DNA of 64,000 bases from contig NW_004454229.1 in assembly GCF_000283155.1 (NCBI RefSeq), positions 10,127,336 through 10,191,335 on the forward strand. Direction: 5' to 3'. The stretch is from Ceratotherium simum simum. Taxonomy: Eukaryota; Chordata; Mammalia; Perissodactyla; Rhinocerotidae. Under the pieces are notes generated by a model. The model was not told the DNA's origin and made no database searches. It saw nothing but the letters and a program-made list of their open reading frames with translations. The translations under genes and the position numbers were made by a program. Below are positions 21,300-32,515 of this stretch, one piece after another (within the stretch, counting starts at the first letter, position 1; every line of letters starts with the position of its first letter).

Positions 21300-21704
21300 A
21301 AAGGGCATCCATACACAAGGCATTTGAGAAAGACTCAAGGGTTTAGCCAGTAGATATGGAGCATGGCCATGTAGCTGGTACCCCTAAGGATTTAAGACAT
21401 TGCCTGCAACAATTACCACACTACCCAGCCACAGAGTGAGCACTAAGTTTATTACTGGGCTCAGGTTCGAACTGCCACCATTTGAGTATGTCATGTGAAT
21501 ACAGAATCCAGGATGGGGAGCAAACCTAAAACCAAGTCATGAGAGAGAATTTTAAAAGAATTGGAAATGAAGCTTTTGGAGAAGATAAGATTGGGGGTGG
21601 GAGGTTGGTCAGAAAGGAATGGAGTTAAAGCTAGGTTGACACAAAGAACTCTCATGAGTAGAATGGAATTGACTTATTGTTGGAGCCTCAGAGTGTGGAA
21701 CCTA
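21300..21704. other. Non-coding stretch, no feature assigned
   Basis: No repeat or exon recognised. Confidence 0.45.
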
Positions 21705-21800
21705 AACTCAAACACCCTTCACCAAACATTTATCTATGCCCCAGGATTGAAGTGCTAGCATCCAGAAATGAATCAGACACAGTCCCTACTGTCTTATGAG
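21705..21800 (-). mobile_element. L2 LINE 3' end scrap
   Basis: AAATGAATCAGACACAGTCC and CTACTGTCTTATGAGG are antisense L2. Confidence 0.6.
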
Positions 21801-22265
21801 GCAAAGATTTAAATGCAAGTGGTTTATGTGGGAGGCAATGCCCAGAAGCACCAGTAGGGGAGTGGAGAAGTGAGGCATGGAAGGGAAGGAAGCCAGTACC
21901 ATGGGTGGTGGCACACAGATGCTCTTTGTGGGCAACTGCAGATCAGTCCCCCTGGGCACCTCTAGGAGATGACAGAGACTGTGCTTCAGAGTTGTCTCAT
22001 ACTTTGAGTTGGTTGAGGGCTGCTCCTGGGGGATATTAATTCCCGGGTACTTCCAGCCTGCTGCAACTATAGGCAGATGCACCAAGAAGCCTTCAGCAGA
22101 ATGGTGAGTGCCTATGGATGTGGGTGGGGCACCAACAGCATCTACTACACCTACCTACAAAAAGCGCCTAGAAACAAGAAGAAGGTGGACATAAACCATC
22201 ATCTGTGGTACAATTCCAACTAAGCACTAAGGGTTCCTGTGAACCATGAGATTCTAAGGTTCACC
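21801..22265. other. Probably ancient repeat, unassigned
   Basis: The part 21800-22090 (GGCAATGCCCAGAAGCACCA, GTAGGGGAGTGGAGAAGTGA) reads like an old interspersed repeat that I cannot name. The rest has no feature. Confidence 0.3.
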
Positions 22266-22267
22266 AG

Positions 22268-22490
22268 GACAATAGTAACAACTAACGTTAGCATATTATT
22301 AGCCTGCTAGCAGCCCTTTAAGAAGAGGTACTGTTATAATATTATTCATTTAACCAATGAGAAGACTGAGGCCACGACTGCTGAAGTGACTTGCCCAAGG
22401 TCCAGTTGGAAACAGAACCAAGATTACAGAGGAGCCTGCCTGGCCTCCATTTGAGGCTCTCTGCTCTACGACCCAGCAGCATACAGGAGG
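22268..22490 (-). mobile_element. MIR SINE, antisense
   Basis: CAACTAACGTTAGCATATTA, CAATGAGAAGACTGAGGCCA, AGTGACTTGCCCAAGGTCCA, and a tRNA-like end near GAGCCTGCCTGGCCTCC. Confidence 0.8.
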
Positions 22491-22499
22491 CATTCTGAA

Positions 22500-23475
22500 T
22501 TCACAGCCCATGGACAGACTTCCATCTGAGTAAGGTTCCTTCAGGATGACTCCTTCCGGCAAGACTTATTTTTTCTCTCGCTGGCTCTGGTCTAATAATA
22601 GTATTGTTCTGTTCTGCAGAGACTGCCTGAACTTAATTCATGGGCCTCCCGCAAATCAGCACCCTCCCAGGCCTTTTTCCTCTGTAGCTATGACCTGGTT
22701 TATTCCCACATCCACAATAAACTCCAGCTCTCCCTGCAAGGGTGTGTAATTTTCAAACAACATGTGTTTCTAAAGCTGCAGCTTGCTGCTAGTGTTTGTC
22801 TGAGGTCTTCTCACCCACGGCCCCTTGAGGCCCCAAGATCCTGTTCGTGCTAGTTAAGTATACAAAGTGGCCCCAAAGTAGGTTTTAATTAATTCAGCTG
22901 TTTAGCTCATTGAACTAAAAAATATCAAATTAAATGACTCCTTTTTAGCCTAGTGCTTTTGTTTTCACTTTTTTCCACTTCACCAGCAATGGCAGCCAAA
23001 CCATATGATTTCCCCAATGCTGTCATTAAGATTCTTTAATTGAATGACGAATGTGCCAGCAAACCTGATGAACATTGGTCATTAGAAGTAGCGTGAAAAC
23101 ACTAAGATGGTGCGTAGTTGTAAGGATCTGTCCTTCCCTCAGTGCTCTGAAACCTGTGTCTGATGCTTCCTTCTTCTCCAATGCAGAGCCAACCCAGTCT
23201 GTCCCTGACTCTCAGATAGTCGATGTCAAGTTCATATTCCTTTCTGAGGTCAATTTGTGAAACTTTCTAAAACTGGCCAGCTGAGTATTTTCCTAACCAT
23301 TTAGGGCATTATTTGTATATATCACTTCCCAGTAAGAACACTTCCTCGTTGTATTAAGATTGTGTTATAACCTCCCACAAATAATATACCTACCTGCTGG
23401 ACAAACTTCCTAATTTCTAGACACTCTATCTCCCAGATACTGCTGTTTTATGTGACTCATAATGTCTGCTTTGAG
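22500..23475. other. Repeat-free block, candidate regulatory DNA
   Basis: Nearly 1 kb without a recognisable transposon in a window otherwise full of them. The part 22880-23060 is rich in homeodomain-type cores: GGTTTTAATTAATTCAGC, CAAATTAAATGACTCC, TTTAATTGAATGACG. No long open frame. A conserved enhancer is possible; conservation was not tested. Confidence 0.35.
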
Positions 23476-23518
23476 CTTAGACATTTATTGAGCGTCAGCT
23501 CTGTGTTAGGTTAGTGGT

Positions 23519-24032
23519 TGTGGTAGACTATAAACATGACCACAGTTCTTGCACTCGTGTATTTATGTCCTTTGCTGTGTGATTTTGCAGCTCAAGTGTG
23601 GCCTCTATTTCCCTTCCCCTTAAATCTGGGTTGGCATTGTGCCTTTAATTGGCCAGTAGAATGCAACAGAAGTGATGGTGAGCCAGTTCCCAGCCCAGGG
23701 CCTAAAGGCTTTGCACAAGTCTGCTCTCTCAGGACCCTGCCTCCACCACATGAACAAGCTTGGACTAGCTCCTGGAGGATGAAGGGACCATGTAAAGCAG
23801 AGCTGACCTAGCAAGTTCATCCCAGCTGGAGCTCCAAACTTGTGAGAGAAACCAACCAAGATTAGAAAAGCCTCAGCTGATCTTCCAGCTAACCCAGATA
23901 CGTAAGAAAAGCCATCCTAGACGAGCCAATTCCCCCAGCTGACCCGCAGACTCATGAGTTAATTAAATATTTGCTGTTATAAGCCACAAAGTTTTGGAGT
24001 GGTTTGTTATGCAGCAATAACTAACTGATACA
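23519..24032 (+). mobile_element. MLT1-type MaLR solo LTR
   Basis: Begins TGTGGTAGACTATAAACATG and ends GCAATAACTAACTGATACA, about 514 bases with TG...CA termini. Inside are GTGCCTTTAATTGGCCAGTA and AGCCACAAAGTTTTGG. No internal region or second LTR of the same kind is present, so this is a solo LTR. Confidence 0.85.
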
Positions 24033-24072
24033 GTGGTTTTTAAATATGGTACAGAAGTAGGTTAGGGTGGTA

Positions 24073-24466
24073 TGGTGGACTGAACGTTTGTGTTCCCCCC
24101 ATAACTTGTTTGTTGAAACCCTAAAACCCACTGTGGCTATTTTTGGAAATGGGGCTTCTAAGGAAATAATTAAGGTTAAATGAGGTCATAAGGGTGAGGC
24201 CCTGATCTGATAGGATTAGTGTACTTATAAGAAGAGATGCTAGAGAGCTCACCCTTTTGTGTGCACACACCGAGAAAAGGCCACGTGAGGACATAGTGAG
24301 AAGGCAGCCATCTGCAAGCCAGGAAGAGAGCTCTCACTAGAAACCAAATCAGCTGGAATCTTGATCTTGGACCTCTAGCCTACAGAATTGTGAGAAAATA
24401 AATTTATATTGTTTAAGCCACCTATTCTATGGTATTTTATTATGGCAGCCCTAGCAGACTAATACA
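24073..24466 (+). mobile_element. MaLR solo LTR (MST/MLT1A-like)
   Basis: Begins TGGTGGACTGAACGTTTG and ends GACTAATACA. Classic text: AAGGGTGAGGCCCTGATCTG, GGCCACGTGAGGACATAGTG, TCTTGATCTTGGACCTCTAG, and TAAGCCACCTATTCTATGG. It lies 40 bases from the previous LTR, in the same direction but of a different subfamily. Confidence 0.9.
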
Positions 24467-24469
24467 GGT

Positions 24470-24832
24470 GGAAAGTATAAAGGAATCTACAGGGTATGGA
24501 AATACATATGCGTGGTTGAAAAAAGTAAGAAACCTCCTATTAACCGCACTCCTACCACTGCAAGTTGCAGCTTAAAAAGCAAAGTGCTCGGCACTGGGAA
24601 TATAAAGATTAGAGGTTAGAGTCTCTACCTCCAAGTTATTTATGGGCCCGTGAGGGTGACCTTGCCCAGCCATTGTGGTTTCCCAGAACCATCCCGGTTT
24701 TAACGCTGAAAGTCCCATATTCCAGGAATCCCCTCAGGGCCGGGCAACCTGAGGCGGTTGGTTGCTCTTGGTCCAGTAGGAGAGGCAGATACCTAAGCAG
24801 AGAGTTTTAACATGTTGTGTAAGTGCTTTGGT
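24470..24832. other. Non-coding stretch, no firm feature
   Basis: A short antisense L2-like scrap (GTGCTCGGCACTGGGAATAT) is visible near 24585. Nothing else is recognised. Confidence 0.4.
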
Positions 24833-24834
24833 GT

Positions 24835-25112
24835 TGACAGTTGTGGTAGTATCACCAGTAGTAAAATCACGCCCAGCACACGCTGAGTGCTTCTTATATG
24901 TTATGCGTTGTGTAAAGAGCTCGATACAGAGTTCCTTATTAATAGTCACATCTGTTCTGTAAAGTCATCTCATTTCATGGGAGAAAATTAAACCTCAGAG
25001 GGAGTCAGTAACTTGCCCAAGATCACAAAGCTAGTAAGTAGTGGAGCTCAAATTTAGTCTCAGGCTAATTCCAAAACTTATTTTCTTAAACATTAAGCCG
25101 TACTTCCTCCAC
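24835..25112 (-). mobile_element. MIR SINE, antisense
   Basis: ACACGCTGAGTGCTTCTTAT, CAGTAACTTGCCCAAGATCA, AAGCTAGTAAGTAGTGGAGC, and the end TTCTTAAACATTAAGCC. Confidence 0.82.
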
Positions 25113-25134
25113 CACATACATACTCCCGTCAATG

Positions 25135-25385
25135 CAAAGCCAGGGCTGAGGAGAGTATAATGCAGCAAAACCCAAACCAGATTAGGTCATTCAAAGAAGG
25201 CTTCCTGGAGGAAGTGACACCTGAAATGAATCCCAAGAGATAAATGGGAGTTGGTCAGGAGACAAGTGAGGTGAGACTCTCCAGGTGGAGAAAACAGCTT
25301 GGACAAAAGTACAGAAGGATGAAACCACACGGGATACGTGGGAAACTGTAGGCTGATCAGTTTTGCTTCAGGATAGAGTGTGAGT
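25135..25385 (-). mobile_element. L2 LINE 3' region
   Basis: Antisense L2: AGAAGGCTTCCTGGAGGAAG, TGACACCTGAAATGAATCCC, AACAGCTTGGACAAAAGTAC. Confidence 0.8.
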
Positions 25386-25389
25386 TGGG

Positions 25390-25922
25390 GTTTGCTATGA
25401 AATGAAGCTCAAGACAGTTATAGGTTTGAGTTCTAGTAGTTATAGCCAATCAGAATCCAATGAGAGATGGGTTTCCTTCCATTTCAAAACATTTACACAA
25501 GGAAACCAATTAATCCTCTTTGTTGTAGAACATTTTCCATGTGACAAACTGATTTGAGAACTAACACCACCACACTTGCAAATCTGGAACAAAAACATTG
25601 TAGTATCACATGCTGAGAACCTGAGGCTAACAAGAAAAAAGAAAAAAAGGAAAAAAAATTTACCTTATGAAAAGTCATTGGCAAATGTGCTAAGTAGTTG
25701 TTTTCCAATGCAAATAGTGATGAGAATGAAATAAAGCCACCATTTAGCCATTGCATAATGTTTTTTTAAAGACCAGGAATGTCAACATTGTGTAGACCTT
25801 TCAGCAGAAAGGCTAAGTACATTTGATTGACATATATGCAAGAGATGTAAGCAAATTAAAGAGCCAATAAAAATGTCTGGCCCAATTTTACTTGCTATAT
25901 TGAATGTATTTTTTTCTAACTG
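25390..25922. other. Non-coding stretch, no feature assigned
   Basis: AT-rich. No repeat or exon recognised. Confidence 0.45.
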
Positions 25923-25924
25923 GC

Positions 25925-26232
25925 TTAGGATTAATTCATTCATTCCTCCATTGAAAGAGATTTGTCAAGCACCTAGTACTATATCTGGTACTGTCCTTGG
26001 TACTGAAAACACATTTGGGGAATATTTGAACCCTGTCTTAAGGACATTACAATCTGATGGGAAAGCAGATGTGCAGACAATTAGAGAATGATGGAATACA
26101 TGCTATAACAGAGGTGTATATAGAGTGCAGTGAGAAAGTTCCCCTTAGTCTGGCCAGGAGAATCAGAGAAGGCTTCAAATGACCTTTGCCCCGACTCTTA
26201 ATGAGAAGAGTTTTCCAGAAAGATGTAAAATA
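25925..26232 (-). mobile_element. L2 LINE, part 1 of a copy split by MIR
   Basis: TTAATTCATTCATTCCTCCA, CTGGTACTGTCCTTGGTACT, CATTACAATCTGATGGGAAA, and GAGAAGGCTTCAAATGACC are antisense L2 from the 3' end inwards. Confidence 0.8.
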
Positions 26233-26478
26233 ACTATAGCTCTACCATTTATTGAGCACTTAAGTATCATTCAAAGCAACAAACCCTTTATATATATTAT
26301 CAAATGTAATACTCACAACAGCTCTACAAGGTAAGTATTATTATCTCAATTTTTAAAATGGAAAAACTGAGCCTCAAGAAGTCCAAGATCTAGCAACTAA
26401 GTACCAATAGAACAAGGATTTGGATCAGCATCTGCTTGACTTCAGAGCTGTAGTTCTTGACCTTATGCTGCGTGTTTT
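26233..26478 (-). mobile_element. MIR SINE inserted in L2
   Basis: CTCTACCATTTATTGAGCAC, ATACTCACAACAGCTCTACA, AAGGATTTGGATCAGCATCT. L2 continues directly on the other side. Confidence 0.85.
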
Positions 26479-26479
26479 C

Positions 26480-26715
26480 CCACTGGGAAAAGGCATTCCA
26501 GGTGGGGGAAAAGCACAAGAGAAGGCAGAGAAGCTAGAATTGGCACAGCGTGTTCATGAAACAGTCAGCAGGAATGCATAGCAGAAGCACAGGCTGTGAA
26601 GTGAGAATGGTGAAAGATGATCCCAAAGCAACAACCATGTCATGAGAAATAGTCTGGACTTTATCCTACACACAAAATAATGGGTTAATAGGTAAAAATA
26701 ATAGCAGAGCATTCT
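26480..26715 (-). mobile_element. L2 LINE, part 2
   Basis: Resumes with AAAAGGCATTCCAGGTGGGG, then TTGGCACAGCGTGTTCATGA and AATAGTCTGGACTTTATCCT. Confidence 0.78.
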
Positions 26716-26837
26716 TCTTGATCAATGTTTTCTTTCTGAGCTGAGAAAATGTATTGTAATCCACATGAAGATGAGCAACATCAGAGCCCTCTGGTCCAAA
26801 AGGTTTGTGTTGGAGAAGCTATGTTGCTGTAGAGAAG

Positions 26838-27362
26838 TCGTGTATTCATTTATTCGGTAGTTGTTTTTATTCCAGTTGTTTTCTTAGCACCTATCATGTG
26901 CCAGGTCTTGTACTAGGTACAAGGAATTGGTGAACATAAGAAACATGGCCTCTGTTCTCAGGGAGCTCACATGCGGATGAGATAGACAATATACAACGAC
27001 CAAATACTTAATCACAAACTGAGAGAGGTTCTATGAAGGGAAGGGTGCTATAAGGGGTTAAGCACAAGGAATCTGGGGGCTTCAACACTTTCTCTGAGGA
27101 AAGGTTATTTAAGGTGAGTTCTGAAAAGTAAGTAGAAGTTAACTAGGTGAAGTTAGGGAAGAGAGCCTTCTAGGCAGAGGGAACCAATCTTGCAATGGTC
27201 CTGAAGCAGAAGTTGTCATGGATGGCTTGATGGAGAAATAGAAGCCAAGGTGAGGTGAGGAGTACTGGAGATGAGGCCAGAAAAGCAGGTCCAGACCAAA
27301 TCACACAGGGTCTCATAAGCCATGGCAAAGATACTGCTCTGGGGTCTAGAGCCTTGTAAAAA
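26838..27362 (-). mobile_element. L2 LINE 3' end, about 0.5 kb
   Basis: Continuous antisense L2: GCACCTATCATGTGCCAGGT, GTTCTCAGGGAGCTCACATG, GCCTTCTAGGCAGAGGGAAC, GAGATGAGGCCAGAAAAGCA and GGTCTCATAAGCCATGGC. Confidence 0.87.
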
Positions 27363-27364
27363 CT

Positions 27365-27848
27365 TCTTGAGAGTTATTTCCACAGTTAAGATTTGTCCTA
27401 GAAAAGAAACATCTCCACTGTCTGACACAGTTAACTATGTAACTTCTAGAATCTCTCCCTTTTGTCCTAGTTGCTTAAAAAAATCAGAGCTAAAATTATT
27501 TTAGACATTTCATTCAAATCGATATGGTGATATGTGGGTCATTCAGTCCTTCCAGAAATTTCCTCTGAAGTGATATTGATTTTTCACATTGAGAAATTCA
27601 TTCTAATGAAACAACTTACTCTGAAGATCATGTTATACCTGCTCTTTGCTTTGTGAGTTTTGCGATGGATTTCAGCCAAAGTATGAGCAGTTGGCAATCG
27701 TTAGAAATAAGTCATATGACTACTATTTCAAGAAAACAAATGGAGAAGAAAGTGAAGGTTAATACAAGGAAGTGAGAAAAGACACAAGCTTAAATTGCTA
27801 TAACCAGAAGAAGATAGTATTTTCCATTGTCTAGGACTTTAAGGCTTA
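27365..27848. other. Non-coding stretch, no feature assigned
   Basis: No repeat or exon recognised. Confidence 0.45.
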
Positions 27849-27849
27849 A

Positions 27850-28068
27850 AAATATTCTCAAAATGCTTTCTCCTGTATTTTCTAATTTTGCCCTCATAGC
27901 AACTCATGATTCTCCCCATTTTTTGGATGAGGACACTGAGGCAATGAGAGATGAAATAACTTGCCTGTGGTCTCTTTGCTAGTTATGAGGGAAATGAGAT
28001 TCACAGTCAGGTCTAAGACTCTAAAGTTAATGCTCTTTACTCTACACCTCATTGCCTTCAATGAACTC
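27850..28068 (-). mobile_element. MIR SINE, antisense
   Basis: TTGCCCTCATAGCAACTCAT, GATGAGGACACTGAGGCAAT, GAGATTCACAGTCAGGTCTA, ATGCTCTTTACTCTACACC. Confidence 0.82.
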
Positions 28069-28069
28069 G

Positions 28070-28428
28070 CAGAAATGATTTTGGATGCTCTGTCCTTAGG
28101 GATGATCTGCTGTGCAGACACAGCAAGTGCACAAACCTTCTAGCATTTCACAGCTGGTCTACCTTACAAAGTAGCTGTGGTCTCCTGCCCCAGATCCCGC
28201 AAAACCCCTCCCCTCCTGCTGGGTTAAACATCACCTCACTGTGTGGCTCCATAAAGGAAACCCTGGGAAATTAATGGCCTTGTTACCACCATTGGTGCTT
28301 AATGACCCTGCAGTTTCCTGTGGAGTGTATTCTCCCTGGTCCTGTTGTTAATGAACCACTTCTTCATTCTTTGGTTCCAATGTAAGTCTTTTACAGCAGA
28401 ATCACATTTTGGAGCCAGAGAAGAACAG
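28070..28428. other. Non-coding stretch, no feature assigned
   Basis: Mostly unique sequence. No exon recognised. Confidence 0.45.
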
Positions 28429-28429
28429 A

Positions 28430-28680
28430 TTGAACACCCACTAAGTGTGAAGCATTGTACTATGTGTTTTGTATGCATTGCCTTGCTGACAGCTCATTTA
28501 ATCTGAAAATGTTCCTGTGGTGTGGCCATTATTATCCCATTTTACAGATGAGCAAAGTGAGTCACAGATAAGTTAGTTAACAGGCAAAGACCGTACAGTT
28601 AGTAAGAGGTAAAGCCAGGATTTGAATCCAAGGAAGTGGAACGCAAGGCTCACATTCTTAACCACCACTCTCAAACAATT
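28430..28680 (-). mobile_element. MIR SINE, antisense, near full length
   Basis: GTGAAGCATTGTACTATGTG, TTATTATCCCATTTTACAGA, AGCCAGGATTTGAATCCAAG, CACATTCTTAACCACCACTC. Confidence 0.88.
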
Positions 28681-28684
28681 CTGC

Positions 28685-29330
28685 CTGAAGCCCAAACATT
28701 GAGGCCATCCAGTTGGTTTGCTTTGGGAAGGTTGTACAAACCTTACTACATTTATTGCCTCTTCTCTTAGGTACATGAAGAGTTACAGAAATACAATCTC
28801 CCCCACTCTTGGAGCTCCCTGAAATTAAGACAAATGCAGCTGGTGGCCAGAAACTTAAGCCCATCCCATTTTATATTAACTTAATAGAGTACAACACCCC
28901 AAAGCTTTTATTTCTTCCCATCATTCCTCCCAAATTGGAGGAAAACGTCATCATGAAGATAGAAGGAGTGAGCCAGGGTACATGTCATTAGAATCATTTC
29001 TAATTTCTGCTGATTTATGTTCCATTCAGGTACACATCAGCTGGTTCTTGAAAAATTTTAGTTAAATAAGACAAACAGAGCTGCTTAGAAGTGGTGGGGT
29101 TATCAGTGTTCCAGATCCAACATGGTTAACAGACCCCCCAACCTCACCTGGTATTTTGTTGCTTTTGAATGCTGGTTCTTAGAGTCAATTACAGAAAAAG
29201 GCTAAAAACACTTGCAAAAAATGATACATCACTGAGGCTGTGTTTTTAATATAAGTATCTTCAGGTAAATATCTGATTCTGGGAAAGAAGAAACTGCAGC
29301 GATCTGGTCATTTTTAGAAGTCAAATTTGG
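28685..29330. other. Non-coding stretch, no feature assigned
   Basis: No repeat or exon recognised. Confidence 0.45.
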
Positions 29331-29334
29331 TATG

Positions 29335-29462
29335 ATAAGGAATGGAGCAAAGAGCTTTGGGCAACTTACCCTTTTGTGAGTCTCAGCTTCTACATCTCTA
29401 AGAAGAGGGATTTAAAGAATCACCGAGGCCCTTTCCAGCCCAGACATTTCATGTAGAGAGAT
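29335..29462 (+). mobile_element. MIR/L3-like sense fragment
   Basis: GCTTTGGGCAACTTACCCTT, GTCTCAGCTTCTACATCTCT, GAGGCCCTTTCCAGCCCAGA. Confidence 0.55.
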
Positions 29463-29599
29463 TTCAAGTCTGGATATCAAAAGAAGGGTCAGGTAAGTTT
29501 GGCTAAAGCCAAGTCACTTTGTTGAGCTGCTGAAAGGTCTACATTCTGGAGTCAGCCTCTTGTGCTTTCCAAAATCAGGACTTCAACACCTGCCCTCTT

Positions 29600-30228
29600 C
29601 ATCTGACAATCCCTATGTGTGATGATTTCATCTCCTCAATTGTTTCTCATGGCCATCCACTGGAATCCATCCACCCCTCTCCATGTTGGTTGCCATCACT
29701 TTAGGCCAAGCCACCACCATCTCTTACCTAGATTATTCCAAGCTCCTTTTAATTGTAACCCTACCTGAGTCTTGTACCCATTTAACTTGGTCCTCTGCAC
29801 TACAGCCAAAGGAATAATTCTAAAATGCAAAACATGTCACTCTCTAGTTTAAAACATTTCACTGTCTCATCAGAGTCTACAGAGAAAAAGAAAGAAAGAC
29901 CTTTCCAATTACTTCTACTTACATTTCCAGCCTTATTTTCTACTGCCTTCCATCAAAAATTTCTTGCTTTAAGAATGCCAAATTCTACACACCATGCCAT
30001 GCCATTAAATTCTCCAAGCCTTTGTTTTGGCTGTTTTCTCTGCCAGGAATGCACTGCCCTCATCTTTCAGATCGGTAGCTCTTACTCATGAACCCTCTGA
30101 GCTAGATGACTTCTTGAACCCCTGTTTGGAACAAGTGCCCACATTGTGTGCTTCCATAATACCCTCTTCATACCTTTTGCCTATCACCGGCTGGATCATC
30201 TTTACGCTGTAAGGAACATCAGCATTTA
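29600..30228 (+). mobile_element. L2 LINE ORF2 end and 3' UTR, sense
   Basis: Long sense L2: GCCAAGCCACCACCATCTCT, AGATTATTCCAAGCTCCTTT, CACTACAGCCAAAGGAATAA, TTTGGCTGTTTTCTCTGCCA. It encodes the remains of the L2 reverse-transcriptase C-terminus, with frames broken. Confidence 0.83.
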
Positions 30229-30349
30229 GAGGCTACACTTAGGATTAAGTGCTGCTAAAGGAGACTCAGAAGGATAAACCAGGGAGGATGAGCATGTTAG
30301 GAGAGTGTGGCAGCAGAAAAGCTGAAAGAAAAAGGTGTTTTAAGAAAGA

Positions 30350-31270
30350 TGGGAATATATAGAGAACTCCTAAAACTCAACAATAGAAAAACAAACAACC
30401 TGATACAAAAATGGGCAAAGGACTTGAAGAGACATTTCTCCCAAGAAGATATATGAATAATCAATAAGCACATGAAAAGATGCTCAACCTCGCTCATCAT
30501 TAGGGAAATGCTGCTCAAAACTACAATGAGATACCACCTCATACCCATTAGGATGGCTGCTATCAAAAAACCAACCCAGAAAATAAAAAATGTTGATGAG
30601 GATGTGGAGAAATTGGAATCTTGTGCACTGTTTCTGGGTATAGCGGCTATAAGAAACAGTATGGCAGTTCCTCAAAAAATTAAAAATAGAATTACTATAT
30701 GATCCAGCAATTCCACTTCTGGTATATGTCCAAAAGAATTGAAAACAAGGGCTCAAATAGATATTTGTTCACGACAGTATTATTCACAATAGCTAAATCA
30801 CAGGAACAACCTAAGCGTCCATCGATGGATAAACAGATTTTAAAAATGTGGTACACATACAATGGAATATCATTCAGCCTTAAAAAGGAAGGAAATTCTG
30901 ACACGTGCTACAACACGGATGAACCTTAAGGATATTATGCTAAGTGAAACAAGCCAGTTACAAAAAGACGAATACTGTAAGATTCCTGTTATACAAGGTA
31001 CCCGAGTAGTCAAAATCACAGGGACCGAGAGTAGAACGGTGGTTGCCAGAGGCTGGAGGAAGGTGGAATGGTGAGGAGTCCCCCTTAGACAATGTATCTA
31101 TCGTTTAATGGTTACAGAGTTTCATTTTACAAGATGAAAAGAGTTCTAGAGACGGATGTTGGTGATGGTTACATAGTAATGTGAGTGTACTTAACGCCAC
31201 TGAACTGTACACTTAAAAATGGCTAAGATGGCGAATTTGATGTCATGTATATTTTACCATAGTAAAAAAA
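30350..31270 (+). mobile_element. L1 LINE ORF2 3' part and 3' UTR, sense
   Basis: 5'-truncated L1. The ORF2 end is clear: AAAAATGGGCAAAGGACTTG, TACAATGAGATACCACCTCA, ACATACAATGGAATATCATT and CATGCTAAG-type text near 30940. The 3' UTR reads AGAACGGTGGTTGCCAGAGG and CACTTAAAAATGGCTAAGAT, ending in a short A run at 31262-31268. Stops and frameshifts break ORF2. Middle-aged copy. Confidence 0.93.
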
Positions 31271-31274
31271 TCGG

Positions 31275-31875
31275 AAAAAATAAACATGGAGTTGGTCTCC
31301 AGTATAAACTTCTGCTTGGACATCTGGTGAAATGAGTTCTGAAAAATGACCACTGGATTGAGCAACATAGAAATCCTTGGTGATCTCAGAAACAGCTTTT
31401 GGGTATGTTGAATAATGAATGAGCAAACGGATTTATTTCTTTACTGATCTCAATTCTGGCTAATGAGCTTGCTAGCTTTCAGAAGCAGTAGCTTTGTAGG
31501 AGCAAACTTTTCGCAACTTTTTTTTAAATGAGATTATGTCTTACGTTGGAGCAAGGCTAAGTTTTTGACTGAGCTCACCCTTTCCAAACAAGCAGATTCA
31601 ATGTGGCTGCTCTTGGGGCAGGCCACTGTGGCCTCAGCAGGCTCCTTTGACTTCTAGCTGGAGTGAGCAATCCTGGAAAATCTAATCACAACAAGTAGGG
31701 AATCCGAGCTGGGGTTTTCTTTCCAGCAGTAGGATTTTCAGCACGGGCAGGTTTCAGACAGCCTCTGCCAGGGAAGCCAATGTATCAAAGGCCATTTGGA
31801 GAGATAGATGCTCTGTTTCCTTCCCTCTTGATGCAACTGTAGAAATGGGCCTTACTGAGACTATTAGCATAAAAA
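31275..31875. other. Non-coding stretch, no feature assigned
   Basis: Unique sequence with a T-rich patch at 31516-31526. No exon recognised. Confidence 0.45.
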
Positions 31876-31879
31876 CCAC

Positions 31880-32392
31880 ATGCCTCACTGTGATCTACAA
31901 GGCTGACTTCTGTGCTCTCCTCTCCTATCACCCTCTCTCTGGTTCTCTAGGCTAGAACCATCCTGGCCTTCTTTGTGCCTCTTAAACACTCCAAGCATGT
32001 CTGTATCTCTGGGCCTCTGCCCTTGCTGTTCATTTGCTAAAATTCTTCTCTAAGATCCTTGGAAGTCTGGATCCTTCTTGTCATTCAGGTCTCAGCTCAG
32101 CTGTTCCCCATGCTCAGAAAGGCCTTATGTGACCACCATGGTCAAGACAGTCCTCAGCCCCGGTCACTCTCTGGCCCACTCCCTGGTAGTATTTTCTTTA
32201 CAGCACTCATATCTCCAAGAGATAGCCTTATTGATTTGTGTGTGTGGGTGGCCACTGTCTGTCTCTCTTCATCAGATGGTTAGCATCCTGAAGGCAGGGG
32301 CCCATCAGTCTTGGCACTGATATACCTCATTAACCAACAGCACCCAGCACAGACTAGGCATTCTGTTAAATAAATGCATGAATGAAGGTTTT
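31880..32392 (+). mobile_element. L2 LINE 3' region, sense
   Basis: GGCCTCTGCCCTTGCTGTTC, TCATTCAGGTCTCAGCTCAG, GCATCCTGAAGGCAGGGGCC, CACAGACTAGGCATTCTG and a final ATGAATGAA. Confidence 0.82.
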
Positions 32393-32515
32393 CAAATGAC
32401 CACAAATGTTCACTCATTAGCCACGTTCTCCACATCTGCACATCAGGCCTCCCAATTACTCCTTGGGGCTCCCCAAAAGGCTAGAGTCTAAGTTCCTCAA
32501 AAGGATATGATCCAG

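Noticed and set aside
23519..24466. Complete provirus between two LTRs
   Set aside because: The LTRs are of different subfamilies and only 40 bases separate them; no internal genes.
30862..31074. Short plus-strand frames with an apparently real peptide
   Set aside because: They are pieces of L1 ORF2 C-terminus in different frames of a broken element.
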